Shown here in pieces: positions 10,394-19,476 of a stretch of 64,000 nt of DNA. The notes under the pieces were generated by a model, which ran no database searches, was not told the origin of the DNA, and worked only from the letters and a program-made list of their open reading frames with translations. The DNA comes from Candidatus Gastranaerophilales bacterium (GTDB lineage Bacteria; Cyanobacteriota; Vampirovibrionia; Gastranaerophilales; Gastranaerophilaceae): contig CALUYB010000006.1 in NCBI GenBank assembly GCA_944324905.1, positions 42,486 to 106,485 on the forward strand, read 5' to 3'. Position 1 is the stretch's first letter; each line of letters starts with the position of its first letter. Position numbers and translations under genes: made by a program.

Positions 10394-10468
10394 TATTAAA
10401 TTTGTAAGTACAAAAAATAAAACGTAGCATGAAAAAATGTACATTCCACATAGTCTGGTAATACTCAT
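10385..10468 (-). CDS. 27-codon hydrophobic small ORF (single membrane peptide)
   Basis: The encoded peptide begins MSITRLCGMYIF and stays hydrophobic to the end, enough for one membrane helix, with Arg at positions 5 and 27. It is supported by regulatory sequence more than by length: AAAGGAG lies 4 nt before the ATG, the best ribosome binding site in the neighbourhood. A TATAGT -10 (10487-10492, minus strand) with a TTCATT -35 at 18 nt would start a leader of about 12 nt. It ends inside the last codons of ribF. Size and character resemble type I toxin peptides or small membrane regulators, but no antitoxin RNA was identified. Confidence 0.5.
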   Translation of the reverse strand: MSITRLCGMYIFSCYVLFFVLTNLILR

Positions 10469-10734
10469 GTTTCTCCTTTGTTAAAAACTATATTCATAAA
10501 ATATTATTTAAATGAATTATGTGAACCGCCCGGGCGGGTAATTAATTTGTATTTTTAACATAAGTTTACATTTCTTGCATGTTTTAGCTTAAAGTGTTAC
10601 AATAACACCCGCTCTAGTTTAGAAGCATCCATCACAAACTTTTGTAAAAATATTTAAACAAAGAAGCTAAAAATAGCAATTTTTAAATTGTTTGTTTTTT
10701 CAAAAAGTGTCAACGTGTGACAAGTAGAGGTTAA
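10394..10734. other. Intergenic region with GC palindrome, promoter and inverted repeats
   Basis: Beyond the small ORF on the minus strand, this 341-bp gap holds a 12-bp GC-only palindrome (CCGCCCGGGCGG, 10526-10537) in a very AT-rich setting. It has a likely promoter for the 10735 gene (TTGCAT 10574-10579, 18-nt spacer, TACAAT 10598-10603). The -10 lies inside an inverted repeat, GTGTTA-CAA-TAACAC (10594-10608). A second inverted repeat, TGTCA-5-TGACA (10708-10722), sits just before the AGAGG ribosome binding site. These are candidate operator sites; no tRNA or other RNA gene was recognised. Confidence 0.45.
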
Positions 10735-12762
10735 ATGAAAGTCCAAAATATTAAGCAAACGGCATATAATAGCCAAAGAATTAACAATGAAAATGAAAAC
10801 AACACATCTTTTAGGGGTGCTACAGATGCTCTTGTTAGTTTTTGGGAAGGTGTAGACAGGGGTGGCCTTGCTGCAAGCTTTACTATACAAGACATGCTTG
10901 GTACAAATATACCAAGGACTTGGGCTGCAAAAGACGTTGGCAAAGATTTAACCGGAAAAAACAACTGGGGTGCGGTATTAGAAAACGGATTGCGTGAATT
11001 TTTAACAGGTCCGAGCATGTTTGTTGTCCCTGGGGGTGTTTTGTATGCTTCAACTAAATTTGGAGCTAAGTCTAATGCTGTTCCTGTTCAAACAATAAAA
11101 GATTTTGCTGAAATTATTAAAAAATCAAATATTGACACCACAAGTAAAGAGGCATTTAAAAAGTCATTTTATGAAAGCGTTTTAAAACGTGCATTTTCTA
11201 ATTTTGAAGGTTTAAAAAATGTTGAAGACCTTGCACAAAAAGGCATTGATATTGATGATTACATTGCTCAAATTTTAAAAATGGAATCTGCGAAGAAAAA
11301 AGGCCTTATAAATAATATTAAAAATGTTTCAATGCCAGATTCAAAAGAAGAAATTTTAGAGGGCATTATAAAGAAATTTGTTACAGATAAAAAAGCAAAT
11401 ACTACCGGTTATCCAAATTTCTTAAAAGCTTTAATTACTGACACCAGTGCTGATAAAGCTGCGAAATACGAAGTTAAAATTGGTGATTTGATTAACCGAA
11501 TGATTAAATATTCTGATGATTTATATGAATCGTTAGGAAAGCAAAAAGGCAGTCTTGATGATATTCTTGAAGGTTTTACAAAATCAAGAATGGGTTCAAG
11601 ATTTGCTACAAATATTTTAATGGGTGTGTTTACAGCAGCTGCTATGTGGTTTATACCTAAAATTTATACTGTAAATAAAACAAATCCTGAAACAGACCCT
11701 GTAAGACAGAAGGCAAGCGAACTCAAGGGTGATAAAAGTAACCAAACAAACAGCCAAGTTAACTTTAGCGGTGGCGGTATAAGTAAGATTATGTCTGATA
11801 TTGGTGAAAAAGTTAACCCCGGTCAAAATACGTGGTTATCTAAACATGCTTCATCCCTTGAAAGCAATTGGATTAACGTAGCTAGGCCAATATTTTATAC
11901 ATTAATTACTTGCTTTACTTTGATTCCGCGACTTATTCAGTCTACAAAAAGAGATATAGAAAGTTCTAAGAAAAACGGCGGTCCCGTCCAATGGGATGAA
12001 ACCTCAAATATCTTAAGACGTGATATTACAACAATTCTTACCATACTTTTTGCAATGGAAGGTATGGGTGCCGGCATGGGGCTTTTGGGTTCTAAGAAAA
12101 GCGGTATTGTTCTAACAAGTGACATTTTAAGAAAAGAAGACAGTTTCTTTAAGAAATTTATCAAAATATTCAATCCTGAAGGTGGTGTGCAGGTTCTTGG
12201 AAAAGCTGAAAACACTGCACAAATGTCTAATTTTGAAAATTTAGATCAAGTTATAAGATTCTTTGAGAAAAACGATGAAAATAAAGGTAACTTGTATAAA
12301 CTATTGCACATCGATGCTAAAGTTAAAAATAAAGAAGGAAAAGAAGCCTCAACTTTTTATAACGCAGCTAAAAAATTGTTTGGCGATGTTATAGAAAATG
12401 AAAAACTTAAAGCTGAAGATTTAAGGAATTATGTAGCAAATAACAAATTGAATGAAAATGATGTAAAAGAATTCTTGGGAATTTTAAACGATACAAAGAA
12501 AAATCCTCTTTTGAATTTTGCAAATAAATTAAACGCTATATTCCAAACAGTTTCATTGGCGATAGTAACAGGATTCTTAGGTTTTGGTTTGCCAAAAATA
12601 AATGATGCTATTATCAAGAAAAAATATTTGAAAAACGATAATACCTTGCAGCCAAAATATTCTGATCCAAATATGCCAATTCCGGCGTATAGTATTTTAA
12701 ACAACTTAAAGCCTAATGAAAAACAAATATATCAGTATTTTTTGGGAAATAAAAATGTATAA
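10735..12762 (+). CDS. Large unknown protein with two F-x-G motifs (675 aa)
   Basis: I do not recognise a family with known function. The polar N-terminus ends in NNTSFRG (residues 23-28). It is followed by a block rich in G, R and W (IPRTWAAKD; NGLREFLTGPSMFVVPGG) and a long helical Lys-rich region. Membrane-like segments lie near 290-310, 385-400, 425-445 and 610-630. A second motif, VNFSGGG, lies at 342-348 in a polar linker beside the first membrane segment. The same arrangement occurs in the 779-residue protein at 48564. No signal peptide is present. AGAGG lies 4 nt before the ATG. It is monocistronic, ending at a strong bidirectional terminator. Confidence 0.8.
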   Translation: MKVQNIKQTAYNSQRINNENENNTSFRGATDALVSFWEGVDRGGLAASFTIQDMLGTNIPRTWAAKDVGKDLTGKNNWGAVLENGLREFLTGPSMFVVPGGVLYASTKFGAKSNAVPVQTIKDFAEIIKKSNIDTTSKEAFKKSFYESVLKRAFSNFEGLKNVEDLAQKGIDIDDYIAQILKMESAKKKGLINNIKNVSMPDSKEEILEGIIKKFVTDKKANTTGYPNFLKALITDTSADKAAKYEVKIGDLINRMIKYSDDLYESLGKQKGSLDDILEGFTKSRMGSRFATNILMGVFTAAAMWFIPKIYTVNKTNPETDPVRQKASELKGDKSNQTNSQVNFSGGGISKIMSDIGEKVNPGQNTWLSKHASSLESNWINVARPIFYTLITCFTLIPRLIQSTKRDIESSKKNGGPVQWDETSNILRRDITTILTILFAMEGMGAGMGLLGSKKSGIVLTSDILRKEDSFFKKFIKIFNPEGGVQVLGKAENTAQMSNFENLDQVIRFFEKNDENKGNLYKLLHIDAKVKNKEGKEASTFYNAAKKLFGDVIENEKLKAEDLRNYVANNKLNENDVKEFLGILNDTKKNPLLNFANKLNAIFQTVSLAIVTGFLGFGLPKINDAIIKKKYLKNDNTLQPKYSDPNMPIPAYSILNNLKPNEKQIYQYFLGNKNV

Positions 12763-12789
12763 AAAATGAGAGGTTTTGCCTCTCATTTT
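12763..12789. terminator. Bidirectional intrinsic terminator
   Basis: Perfect 11-bp stem AAAATGAGAGG / CCTCTCATTTT with loop TTTTG, between two convergent genes; runs of T follow the stem on both strands. Confidence 0.85.
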
Positions 12790-12817
12790 CATATGCAGTT
12801 AATGTTATACATGCAAT

Positions 12818-13264
12818 TTAATTTTCAAATTTTTTTCTAAGTTCAATTTTATCTGCATATTTTTGATTAATTTCGCCTGATTTGTAAGCGCCCTCATTGT
12901 TTATTTGATATGCTGCAATACCTGCAAGTGCTGCTCCTGCCACAGTTAGCAGTTTTGCTGAGCCTGGTAGATTTTTAAACTTTGTTGTTGCTTTTTTAAG
13001 AGCCTCTGTTGCTTTTGGTGCAAGCTCCTTAAAAGTTTCACTGTTTGCTACTTTGCTCATTAAGTTACTTACTACCTTATTTGCACTTTTTGATTTTACT
13101 GCCGCAGCTGTACCTGCGCCTATAGCAAGTGTTGCACCTGCTGTTTTTAAGTTTGTTTTAACCGCGTTTGTCATTTGTTCCTTAGTATTACCAAGTCTTT
13201 CTGATAAATTTGCGTTAGGGTTGTCTATCAAGCTTTTTGATACTGTTGTAGCATTCACTATCAT
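12818..13264 (-). CDS. Unknown Ala/Gly-rich protein with two hydrophobic segments (148 aa)
   Basis: No family recognised. The first 35 residues are polar. They are followed by an Ala/Gly-rich hydrophobic stretch (TLAIGAGTAAAV, about 44-56), a basic amphipathic middle, a second Gly/Ala helix (LTVAGAALAGIAAY, about 103-117) and a charged tail. The pattern suits a small membrane-associated or membrane-inserting protein. AAAGGAG precedes the ATG at good distance. It is convergent with the 675-residue F-x-G protein and shares its terminator, so the two may be functionally linked, but nothing in sequence proves it. Confidence 0.75.
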   Translation of the reverse strand: MIVNATTVSKSLIDNPNANLSERLGNTKEQMTNAVKTNLKTAGATLAIGAGTAAAVKSKSANKVVSNLMSKVANSETFKELAPKATEALKKATTKFKNLPGSAKLLTVAGAALAGIAAYQINNEGAYKSGEINQKYADKIELRKKFEN

Positions 13265-13487
13265 AAATTTTCTCCTTTTATTTAATTTCTCTGCTAATTC
13301 AAAAACGTTTCTGATGTATTTATAAAGAAATTTTTAAAAAGAAAATTGCTAGAATTAATGAAATAAAATTTCTTAAATATCTAAAAACAAGAAATAATAA
13401 TGCTTAACAGCTTAATAAAATTTAATATTATATAAACTACTATGAAAATATAATTCTAAAAATACATTAAATACTGATTAAATTTCG

Positions 13488-13516
13488 TTATAAATAAGTC
13501 AAGATGAAATTATACT
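13488..13516 (+). promoter_or_regulatory. Likely promoter of the XRE regulator
   Basis: TTATAA (13488-13493), 17-nt spacer, TATACT (13511-13516), 18 nt before the ATG at 13535. The rest of the 270-bp gap (13265-13534) is plain AT-rich sequence with no other feature seen. Confidence 0.45.
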
Positions 13517-13534
13517 TATTAATACGGTGTAATT

Positions 13535-13861
13535 ATGGATATTAAAAGACTACTCGGAAAAAAAATTAAGCAATACCGCATATTGAGAAATTATACTCAA
13601 GAGCAGCTTGCTGAAAAGTTAAATATATCTCAAAGAACATTAAGTGGGATTGAGTGTGGCACAAATTTTTTAACGGCGCAAACCTTAAATAAAATTTTTG
13701 AAGTACTGGAAATTACCCCTGATGATTTATTTTATCTTAATTATTTGAAACCAAATAAAGAGCTGGTTAACGAGTTAATTGGGGATATAAAAATGCAAAT
13801 TAATGATACAAATAAATTGCACACTATTTATAAAGTTGTAAAAGCAATAATTAAAGATTAA
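13535..13861 (+). CDS. XRE-family DNA-binding regulator (108 aa)
   Basis: A helix-turn-helix domain of the Cro/CI (XRE) type fills residues 5-65: IKQYRILRNYTQEQLAEKL, then NISQRTLSGIECG and LEITPDDLF. The remaining 40 residues are helical and may dimerise. There is no phage gene nearby, so it looks like a chromosomal regulator; the target is unknown. It ends exactly one base before the convergent TPR gene's stop. Confidence 0.85.
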   Translation: MDIKRLLGKKIKQYRILRNYTQEQLAEKLNISQRTLSGIECGTNFLTAQTLNKIFEVLEITPDDLFYLNYLKPNKELVNELIGDIKMQINDTNKLHTIYKVVKAIIKD

Positions 13862-14626
13862 CTATTTAACAATTCTCAAGTTAGTTTTTTTGTTTTGTTT
13901 TAAGTTATATATCTCGCAAACTCTGCCAACAAGAGATTTAGTAGTATCCGAATGGGGTTTTCTTGCTATATATTTTTTATAATATCTTATTGCGCGAGAA
14001 AATTTATTCATTTTATCAAAACAAATGCCCAAGCCCAAATTTGCCCTGTAATACGCTGGATTAATATTTAAAATTTGATAAAATAAATATGATGCCTCAG
14101 AATACCTTTCAAGTGTAATATACAGCCCTGCCATATGGTTGTATGCAGGTATGTAATGAGGGTTTTCTTCAATAATTTTTTGATAAATACTAAGCGCCAT
14201 TTCCTCCTCGCCCAAAAGCTCATGAGAAATTGCTAATTGTACTTGTGCATTTACATTTTTCGGATCAAGTTTTATTGTTCGTATAAAATTTTTTCTTGCC
14301 TCTTGAGAGTTGGCATTTAAAAGGTGATTTAACCCTAATTCATAGTATATTTCAGAATCAAAACGACTCATAGTTTTTGCTTTTACTAAATGATTTATAG
14401 CTTTGTCATAACATTTTATTTTTTTATAAGCTTTTGAAATTTCTTTATACAGGGAAATGTCAGGTTTCGAAAATATCATGGACATTAAATATTCTTTTAT
14501 GGCTTGTCTGTAGTTTTTTTGGTTCATGAATTTTCTTGCAAGTTTAAAATGCTCACACTCTCTTGAGTCAGCATTTTGCAAGAATTTTTCAAATTTTTCT
14601 TCGCTACAAGTTACTTTAATGCCCAT
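13862..14626 (-). CDS. Tetratricopeptide repeat protein (254 aa)
   Basis: Five to six TPR units cover residues 25-235, for example SLYKEISKAYKKIKCYDKAI, SEIYYELGLNHLLNANSQEA and YYRANLGLGICFDKMNKFSR. The protein is soluble, with no signal peptide. AAGGA sits 8 nt before the ATG. It is a scaffold or adaptor of unknown partner, one of three TPR proteins in this window. Confidence 0.85.
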   Translation of the reverse strand: MGIKVTCSEEKFEKFLQNADSRECEHFKLARKFMNQKNYRQAIKEYLMSMIFSKPDISLYKEISKAYKKIKCYDKAINHLVKAKTMSRFDSEIYYELGLNHLLNANSQEARKNFIRTIKLDPKNVNAQVQLAISHELLGEEEMALSIYQKIIEENPHYIPAYNHMAGLYITLERYSEASYLFYQILNINPAYYRANLGLGICFDKMNKFSRAIRYYKKYIARKPHSDTTKSLVGRVCEIYNLKQNKKTNLRIVK

Positions 14627-14748
14627 AATTTTATCCTTATTTTTTAGTTTATGTTTATTTTGGAAAAAATAGATTAATCTTTTGATTTAATTTTTTGGGT
14701 ATCTAAAGATTTATTTTTGATATAATTTAGTAAAATTAAGGAGGAATT

Positions 14749-15582
14749 TTGGATATATTAGAATTTTTAAAAGGGCTAAAATGGTCTACAATACTAAATA
14801 TTTTGTTCACTTTAGTGTTTTTTGTCTTTGCGTTGAAATTTGTAAAAACCTTCATGCTGCATTTGTTTGAACGTTTCAAAAAGAGAGCAAAAGACATTGA
14901 AAGTGCTAAAAACTTTGATACACTGTGTATAATTTCAATTCATGCCTTGAATTTTATACTGTTTATTTTTGTTGCAATAAATATTTTAAATCATCTTGGC
15001 GTAGATGTTCGTCCAATAATAACAGCAGCCGGAGTCTTAGGTGTTGCTGTTGGTTTTGGTTCAAAAAGATTTGTTGAAGATTTACTGTCAGGGCTTACTA
15101 TACTTTTTGAAGGGCAAATTCGCGTGGGTGATGTTGTTGAAATTCAAAACGTAACAGGGACTGTCGAAAAAATCACGCTTTCAATTATTGTTTTAAGAAG
15201 TATTGATGGTGCTGCGCATTTTATAAGAAATGGCATGGTCGATATGGTTACAAATTATACAAGAGGATATTCATATTCTCTGGTAGAAATTCCTGTTGCT
15301 TACAAAGAAAATATCGCTCAAGTTATGGATGTAATTAAGCAAATCGGTGAAAATTTAAGAAATGAAGATGACTGTAAGGACAAGATTTTAGGTGAAATTG
15401 AGGTATTGGGTTTAGATAAATTTAACGATAGTTCAATTTCTATTCTTGCCAGATTTAAAACTCTCCCTCGCCATCAATGGGAAGTAAAAAGAATTTTTAA
15501 TCTTAGAATAAAAGAAAAATTTGACGAACTGGGAATTGAAATTCCATTTAATCAACTGGTGGTTACTCAAAATCAAAATTAA
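14749..15582 (+). CDS. MscS-family mechanosensitive ion channel
   Basis: 277 residues, the size of small-conductance MscS. Two N-terminal membrane helices are followed by the pore helix VLGVAVGFGSKRFVEDLLSG, then the beta domain (EGQIRVGDVVEI) and an alpha/beta C-terminus. It relieves turgor on hypo-osmotic shock. The start is TTG, chosen because AAGGAGG lies 5 nt upstream and no ATG fits; TATAAT at 14721-14726 marks the promoter. Compared with E. coli MscS the Gly/Ala pore packing is partly changed (Ser-Lys after GFG). Confidence 0.92.
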   Translation: MDILEFLKGLKWSTILNILFTLVFFVFALKFVKTFMLHLFERFKKRAKDIESAKNFDTLCIISIHALNFILFIFVAINILNHLGVDVRPIITAAGVLGVAVGFGSKRFVEDLLSGLTILFEGQIRVGDVVEIQNVTGTVEKITLSIIVLRSIDGAAHFIRNGMVDMVTNYTRGYSYSLVEIPVAYKENIAQVMDVIKQIGENLRNEDDCKDKILGEIEVLGLDKFNDSSISILARFKTLPRHQWEVKRIFNLRIKEKFDELGIEIPFNQLVVTQNQN

Positions 15583-15606
15583 AAAAGCAGGGTTTAAACC
15601 CTGCTT
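15581..15606. terminator. Intrinsic terminator between mscS-like gene and pepA
   Basis: Stem AAGCAGGG (15585-15592) / CCCTGCTT (15599-15606), loop TTTAAA. Six T follow the stem on the minus strand, so it mainly ends the trmFO-pepA transcript; the plus side has only two T. Confidence 0.8.
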
Positions 15607-15613
15607 GTAAAAT

Positions 15614-17110
15614 TTATAATGACATAATGTAGTTTGTAAGTGTTCTTACCATAACGCCCGTTGCGCCTTTGTTTAGCTCCTTATAGGGCTTATCAATAAA
15701 GGTCGTACCTGCAATATCAATGTGCGCCCAGTTTTTGCTTTTTGTGAAATTTTGCAAAAATCTTCCCGCTACACTTGCGCCTGCAAATCTTGAGCCTGTA
15801 TTTCTCATATCTGCAATGTCGCTTTTTAACATATCTTGCATGTCGTCAAATATAGGTAATTCCCAAAGTGTTTCACCTGATTTTTTACCGATATTTATAA
15901 TGTTTTTAATCATATCAGGGTTATTACCCATAATGCCTGTTATGTTTTGTCCAAGAGCTACAATGCAAGCACCTGTTAGGGTTGCAATATCTATAACTTC
16001 ATCAGGGTTTAGTTCATCGGCATAAGTTAAAACATCGGCAAGGGTTAACCTGCCCTCTGCGTCAGTATTGTCGACTTCAATTGTTTTGCCGTTTTTAGCG
16101 GTCAAAACATCGCCTTGTTTGTATGATTTTCCGCTTGGCATATTTTCGCACAATGCACTTAGAGCGTGAACTTCAATGTCGGGTTTGAGTGCTGCTATTG
16201 CCTGAATTACCCCTAAAACAGTTGCGCAGCCTGACATATCAGTTTTCATTGTAAGCATAGAATTTGCAGGTTTAATATCCAAACCGCCCGAGTCAAAAGT
16301 TATGCCTTTGCCAATTAGTACAATTTTTTTCTTTGCTTTTTTAATTGGTTTATAAGCAAGGTGTATAAATTTTGGCTCTTGTTCGCTTCCTTGCCCTACT
16401 GCAAGAAAAGCATTGAAATTCATTTCGCTCAATTGCTTTTTGTTGTAAACTTCAAAAGTTAATCCTAAATCAGCGCTTAAATTTTTTGCAATTTGAGAAA
16501 TTGCTTCGGGCGTAGCGGTTTGCGCCGGTTCGTTTATCAAGTCTTTTGTAAAGTCCATAGCCGAGCAAATAATTTTTGCATTATTAACACCAATTTTTGC
16601 CAGTTTCTCATCTTTTGCATCTTGGGTTGTTATTCTTATTTTTTTAATTTGAGGAGTTGATTTTTTGGTTTTGTACTTGTCGTAGTCGTACATCCCTATT
16701 AATATACCTTCGCTCATTGCGCCAGCACAGCTTTGTACGTCAAAATTGCCGCTTTTTAGTCCTAAAAGTTCAGTGGATATGTTTTTCACATTTAAAGTTT
16801 TATCTAATTGTTTTATGATTTTTGCGCATAATTCTCTTAATTTTGAGCAGTTAAAATCTTTTTTCTTACCTAAACCAATAAGCATAATTTTATCTGATGG
16901 GATTTTAAGTTGCGTAGGAACAATAACTGTGTCTGAAAATTTAGCTTTAAAGCCTTCTTTTTTAATTAAATCGTTGCTTATTAAACCTTTAAGTGCTTTA
17001 TCAATTTTTTGTTGCGTGGGAGTGAGATTTTTGTCATCCTCAAAAATTCCAAGTACAACAACGTTAGCAAGAGCTGTTGTTAAGTCTTGATGTTTAGCAA
17101 AAATATCCAT
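15614..17110 (-). CDS. pepA: Cytosolic leucyl aminopeptidase (M17)
   Basis: 498 residues, typical for M17. The C-terminal catalytic domain carries GKGITFDSGGLDIKP, the first metal-binding Asp in KTDMSG, and the family signature NTDAEGRL (about 347-354). It removes N-terminal residues from peptides with two bound metal ions; hexamers are usual, and some PepA proteins also bind DNA in Xer recombination. Its start overlaps trmFO by 17 nt, making it the last gene of a three-gene operon. Confidence 0.95.
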   Translation of the reverse strand: MDIFAKHQDLTTALANVVVLGIFEDDKNLTPTQQKIDKALKGLISNDLIKKEGFKAKFSDTVIVPTQLKIPSDKIMLIGLGKKKDFNCSKLRELCAKIIKQLDKTLNVKNISTELLGLKSGNFDVQSCAGAMSEGILIGMYDYDKYKTKKSTPQIKKIRITTQDAKDEKLAKIGVNNAKIICSAMDFTKDLINEPAQTATPEAISQIAKNLSADLGLTFEVYNKKQLSEMNFNAFLAVGQGSEQEPKFIHLAYKPIKKAKKKIVLIGKGITFDSGGLDIKPANSMLTMKTDMSGCATVLGVIQAIAALKPDIEVHALSALCENMPSGKSYKQGDVLTAKNGKTIEVDNTDAEGRLTLADVLTYADELNPDEVIDIATLTGACIVALGQNITGIMGNNPDMIKNIINIGKKSGETLWELPIFDDMQDMLKSDIADMRNTGSRFAGASVAGRFLQNFTKSKNWAHIDIAGTTFIDKPYKELNKGATGVMVRTLTNYIMSL

Positions 17111-18422
17111 CTTTTATCTCCTTTATGTATTCAAGTGCAATTTTAGATAGTATTGCACTTTTTTCCTCTTTGTTTTTTCTAATTTTTTTATCAAACTCTA
17201 CTTTTTTTATTATACCCCAGTTTGAGTTAACCGGCTGAAAAGATTTGTGCCCTTCAAATGTTATGTACTCTAAAAGTGCGCCCAACATGCACTTTGAGCT
17301 TAACTCCACAAGGGGTTCTCCTTTTAAATATTTTAGCATATTTATCCCTGCAAAGAGTCCTGTTGTGATACTTTCACTATAACCTTCCACACCCGTTATT
17401 TGTCCTGCAAAAAATAAATTGGGGTTGTTTTTTGTCTGCAAAGTTTTGTTTAAAATTTTAGGGCTGTTAATAAAGGTATTAGCGTGCATTACGCCATATC
17501 TTACAATTTGAGCATTTTCTAATCCCGGGATTGAATTTAACAGTCGCTTTTGTTCGCCCCATTTTAAATTTGTTTGAAAGCCTACAAGATTGTATAAATC
17601 CGCCTCTTTGTCATCTTGCCTTAGTTGCACAACTGCGTAAAATTGATAGTTTTTGTGTTCTTCTTTTCTTGTGCGTTTGTCAAAAAGTCCGACAGGCTTC
17701 ATCGGTCCAAATCTTAAAGTGTCTTTACCCCTTGATGCAAGGACTTCTACAGGCATACAACCTTCAAAATATTTTGCTTCAAAGCTTTTTAGGGGGATTT
17801 TTTCTGCCGTTGTCAAAATATTGTAAAAATTTTCGTATTCTTCTTTTTCCATCGGGCAATTTATAAAATCGGCATCCCCCTTGTCCCAGCGACTTGCGTA
17901 AAATGCTTTATCAAAATTTATTGACTCTTTTTTGACAATTGGCGCTATCGCATCAAAAAAATGAAAATTTTCTTCCCCTGTTAATTTCTTAATTTCATTA
18001 CATAAAGTGTCAGATGTAAGAGGGCCTGTTGCAATTATACTTGGTGTATCGGGCAGTAATATTATTTCTTCTCTAATTACAGTGATATTGGGGTGATTAT
18101 TTATAAGTTCTGTTATTTTTGCGCTAAATCCTTTTCTGTCGATTGATAATGAATTGCCCGATGGCACTCGGTTATTAAATGCTTCTTGCATAAGTGTTGA
18201 GCCTAAAAGCAGCGCTTCTTCTTTTAGTAATCCTGATGCACTATTTGTACCTACTGAGCCTAAGCTGTTTGAGCATACAAATTCTGCAAAATCTTCACCA
18301 GTGTGTGCGCCAGTTGTTTTCTTTGGGCGCATTTCATATAGCTCAACCTGAATATCATTGTTTGCAAGGTATAATGCTGCCTCTGAACCTGCTAAACCGC
18401 CTCCTGCAACAATTACCTTCAA
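17094..18422 (-). CDS. trmFO: Folate/FAD-dependent tRNA m5U54 methyltransferase
   Basis: 442 residues. The N-terminal FAD-binding motif is VIVAGGGLAGSEAA, followed by ELYEMRPKKTTGAHTG and FVCSNSLGS, hallmarks of TrmFO as against GidA/MnmG. It methylates U54 of tRNA using methylene-tetrahydrofolate and FADH2. It overlaps the upstream HD-GYP gene by 4 nt and pepA by 17 nt. Confidence 0.95.
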   Translation of the reverse strand: MKVIVAGGGLAGSEAALYLANNDIQVELYEMRPKKTTGAHTGEDFAEFVCSNSLGSVGTNSASGLLKEEALLLGSTLMQEAFNNRVPSGNSLSIDRKGFSAKITELINNHPNITVIREEIILLPDTPSIIATGPLTSDTLCNEIKKLTGEENFHFFDAIAPIVKKESINFDKAFYASRWDKGDADFINCPMEKEEYENFYNILTTAEKIPLKSFEAKYFEGCMPVEVLASRGKDTLRFGPMKPVGLFDKRTRKEEHKNYQFYAVVQLRQDDKEADLYNLVGFQTNLKWGEQKRLLNSIPGLENAQIVRYGVMHANTFINSPKILNKTLQTKNNPNLFFAGQITGVEGYSESITTGLFAGINMLKYLKGEPLVELSSKCMLGALLEYITFEGHKSFQPVNSNWGIIKKVEFDKKIRKNKEEKSAILSKIALEYIKEIKDGYFC

Positions 18423-19408
18423 AATTTTAACTCCTCAAAAGATGTTGTATCGCCATAGCTCAACATATGTACAAAGGCGTACAGCGGTTTTGGAGAAAAT
18501 GCTCTGCTTCCTGCTTTTAGTAATGCTCTTAGTGCTTCTCTAAAGTTTGAAATTTCCATATTTGTAGCAGAGGATGTCATATTGTCAAAATGATTGCACA
18601 CTGCAATAATTTGAGCGTATTCGCTTATCATAGTTGAAGAAATGCCATAGGGCCAACCTGTTCCATCCATTCTTTCATGGTGCTGAAGTGCAACACGTGC
18701 TATGTTTTCACTTAATTTAAGTTCTGTTTTAATTAATCTGTGACCGTTTAGCGGATGTTTTCTGTAGGCAAGTTCTTCGTCTTTTGTCATTTTTGAAACA
18801 TCACTTATTTCTCCGCTGAGTTCGATTTTTCCAATGTCATGCAAAAGCGCACTTAGGGCAATTTCCATAATTTGAACTTCGTTGTATTCCAGCTTATTTG
18901 CAAGAAATACACTGAAAATCGCAGTATTTAGCGGATGGATATTTTTGTGCTCGCCTAAAAGCTTTAATTCTGAAAAGAATTGCACATTTTTTCTTATTAA
19001 TTGTGAATCCTTAATAATTTTATCCCTAATTTCAAGAATCATTGATTTTGCGCGCATAACATCACTTTGATTAAACACATTCATTGCGTTAATATAGTTT
19101 GACTTTAACTCTATTTGCGATTGAAAATCAATTTTAGATTTTTTATTTAACGGGCCATATTTTTTAATGTCTTCTTGGTTTTCTGTATAAGTTTCACGAG
19201 AATATCTTTTTATTGTCTTTTGTTGGGGCTCTTTTTGCTCTTCATTTTTTTCTTCTTTTCTGAATAAAACTTCATGGTTTCTGACCAGCAAAATTTTCCC
19301 TGGAGTCAATATTTCGCCGGCCTCAAGGATTTTTGTCCCCTTTTCGTCGTACAAATCATAAGGGAGGACTTTTTGTGAAATTATTTCTTCACTGGATACA
19401 ATTATCAT
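18419..19408 (-). CDS. HD-GYP domain protein
   Basis: 329 residues from my chosen start. A charged N-terminal half has a short beta-rich segment (about 5-50, DLYDEKGTKILEAGE), of the sort that precedes HD-GYP domains. The C-terminal HD-GYP phosphodiesterase has LLHDIGKIELSG and HHERMDGTGWPYG, so GYP reads GWP. Relatives hydrolyse c-di-GMP. An upstream in-frame ATG at 19447 is less likely, because TATAAT ends exactly 6 nt before the ATG at 19408 and would lie inside the longer gene. First gene of the operon with trmFO and pepA. Confidence 0.85.
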   Translation of the reverse strand: MIIVSSEEIISQKVLPYDLYDEKGTKILEAGEILTPGKILLVRNHEVLFRKEEKNEEQKEPQQKTIKRYSRETYTENQEDIKKYGPLNKKSKIDFQSQIELKSNYINAMNVFNQSDVMRAKSMILEIRDKIIKDSQLIRKNVQFFSELKLLGEHKNIHPLNTAIFSVFLANKLEYNEVQIMEIALSALLHDIGKIELSGEISDVSKMTKDEELAYRKHPLNGHRLIKTELKLSENIARVALQHHERMDGTGWPYGISSTMISEYAQIIAVCNHFDNMTSSATNMEISNFREALRALLKAGSRAFSPKPLYAFVHMLSYGDTTSFEELKF

Positions 19409-19476
19409 TACTAAATTATAACCCTCTTTTTTGCAAATGACACACATTATTTGTATGATTATGGTAGAATTTTATT

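Noticed and set aside
10394..10734. tRNA or riboswitch in the gap after ribF
   Set aside because: No acceptor/T-arm pattern (GGTTCRANYCC) and no FMN-type conserved core; the gap lies downstream, not upstream, of ribF.
13535..13861. Prophage or toxin-antitoxin module at the XRE regulator
   Set aside because: Neighbours are a TPR protein and a channel; no toxin-like partner, integrase or attachment repeats are present.
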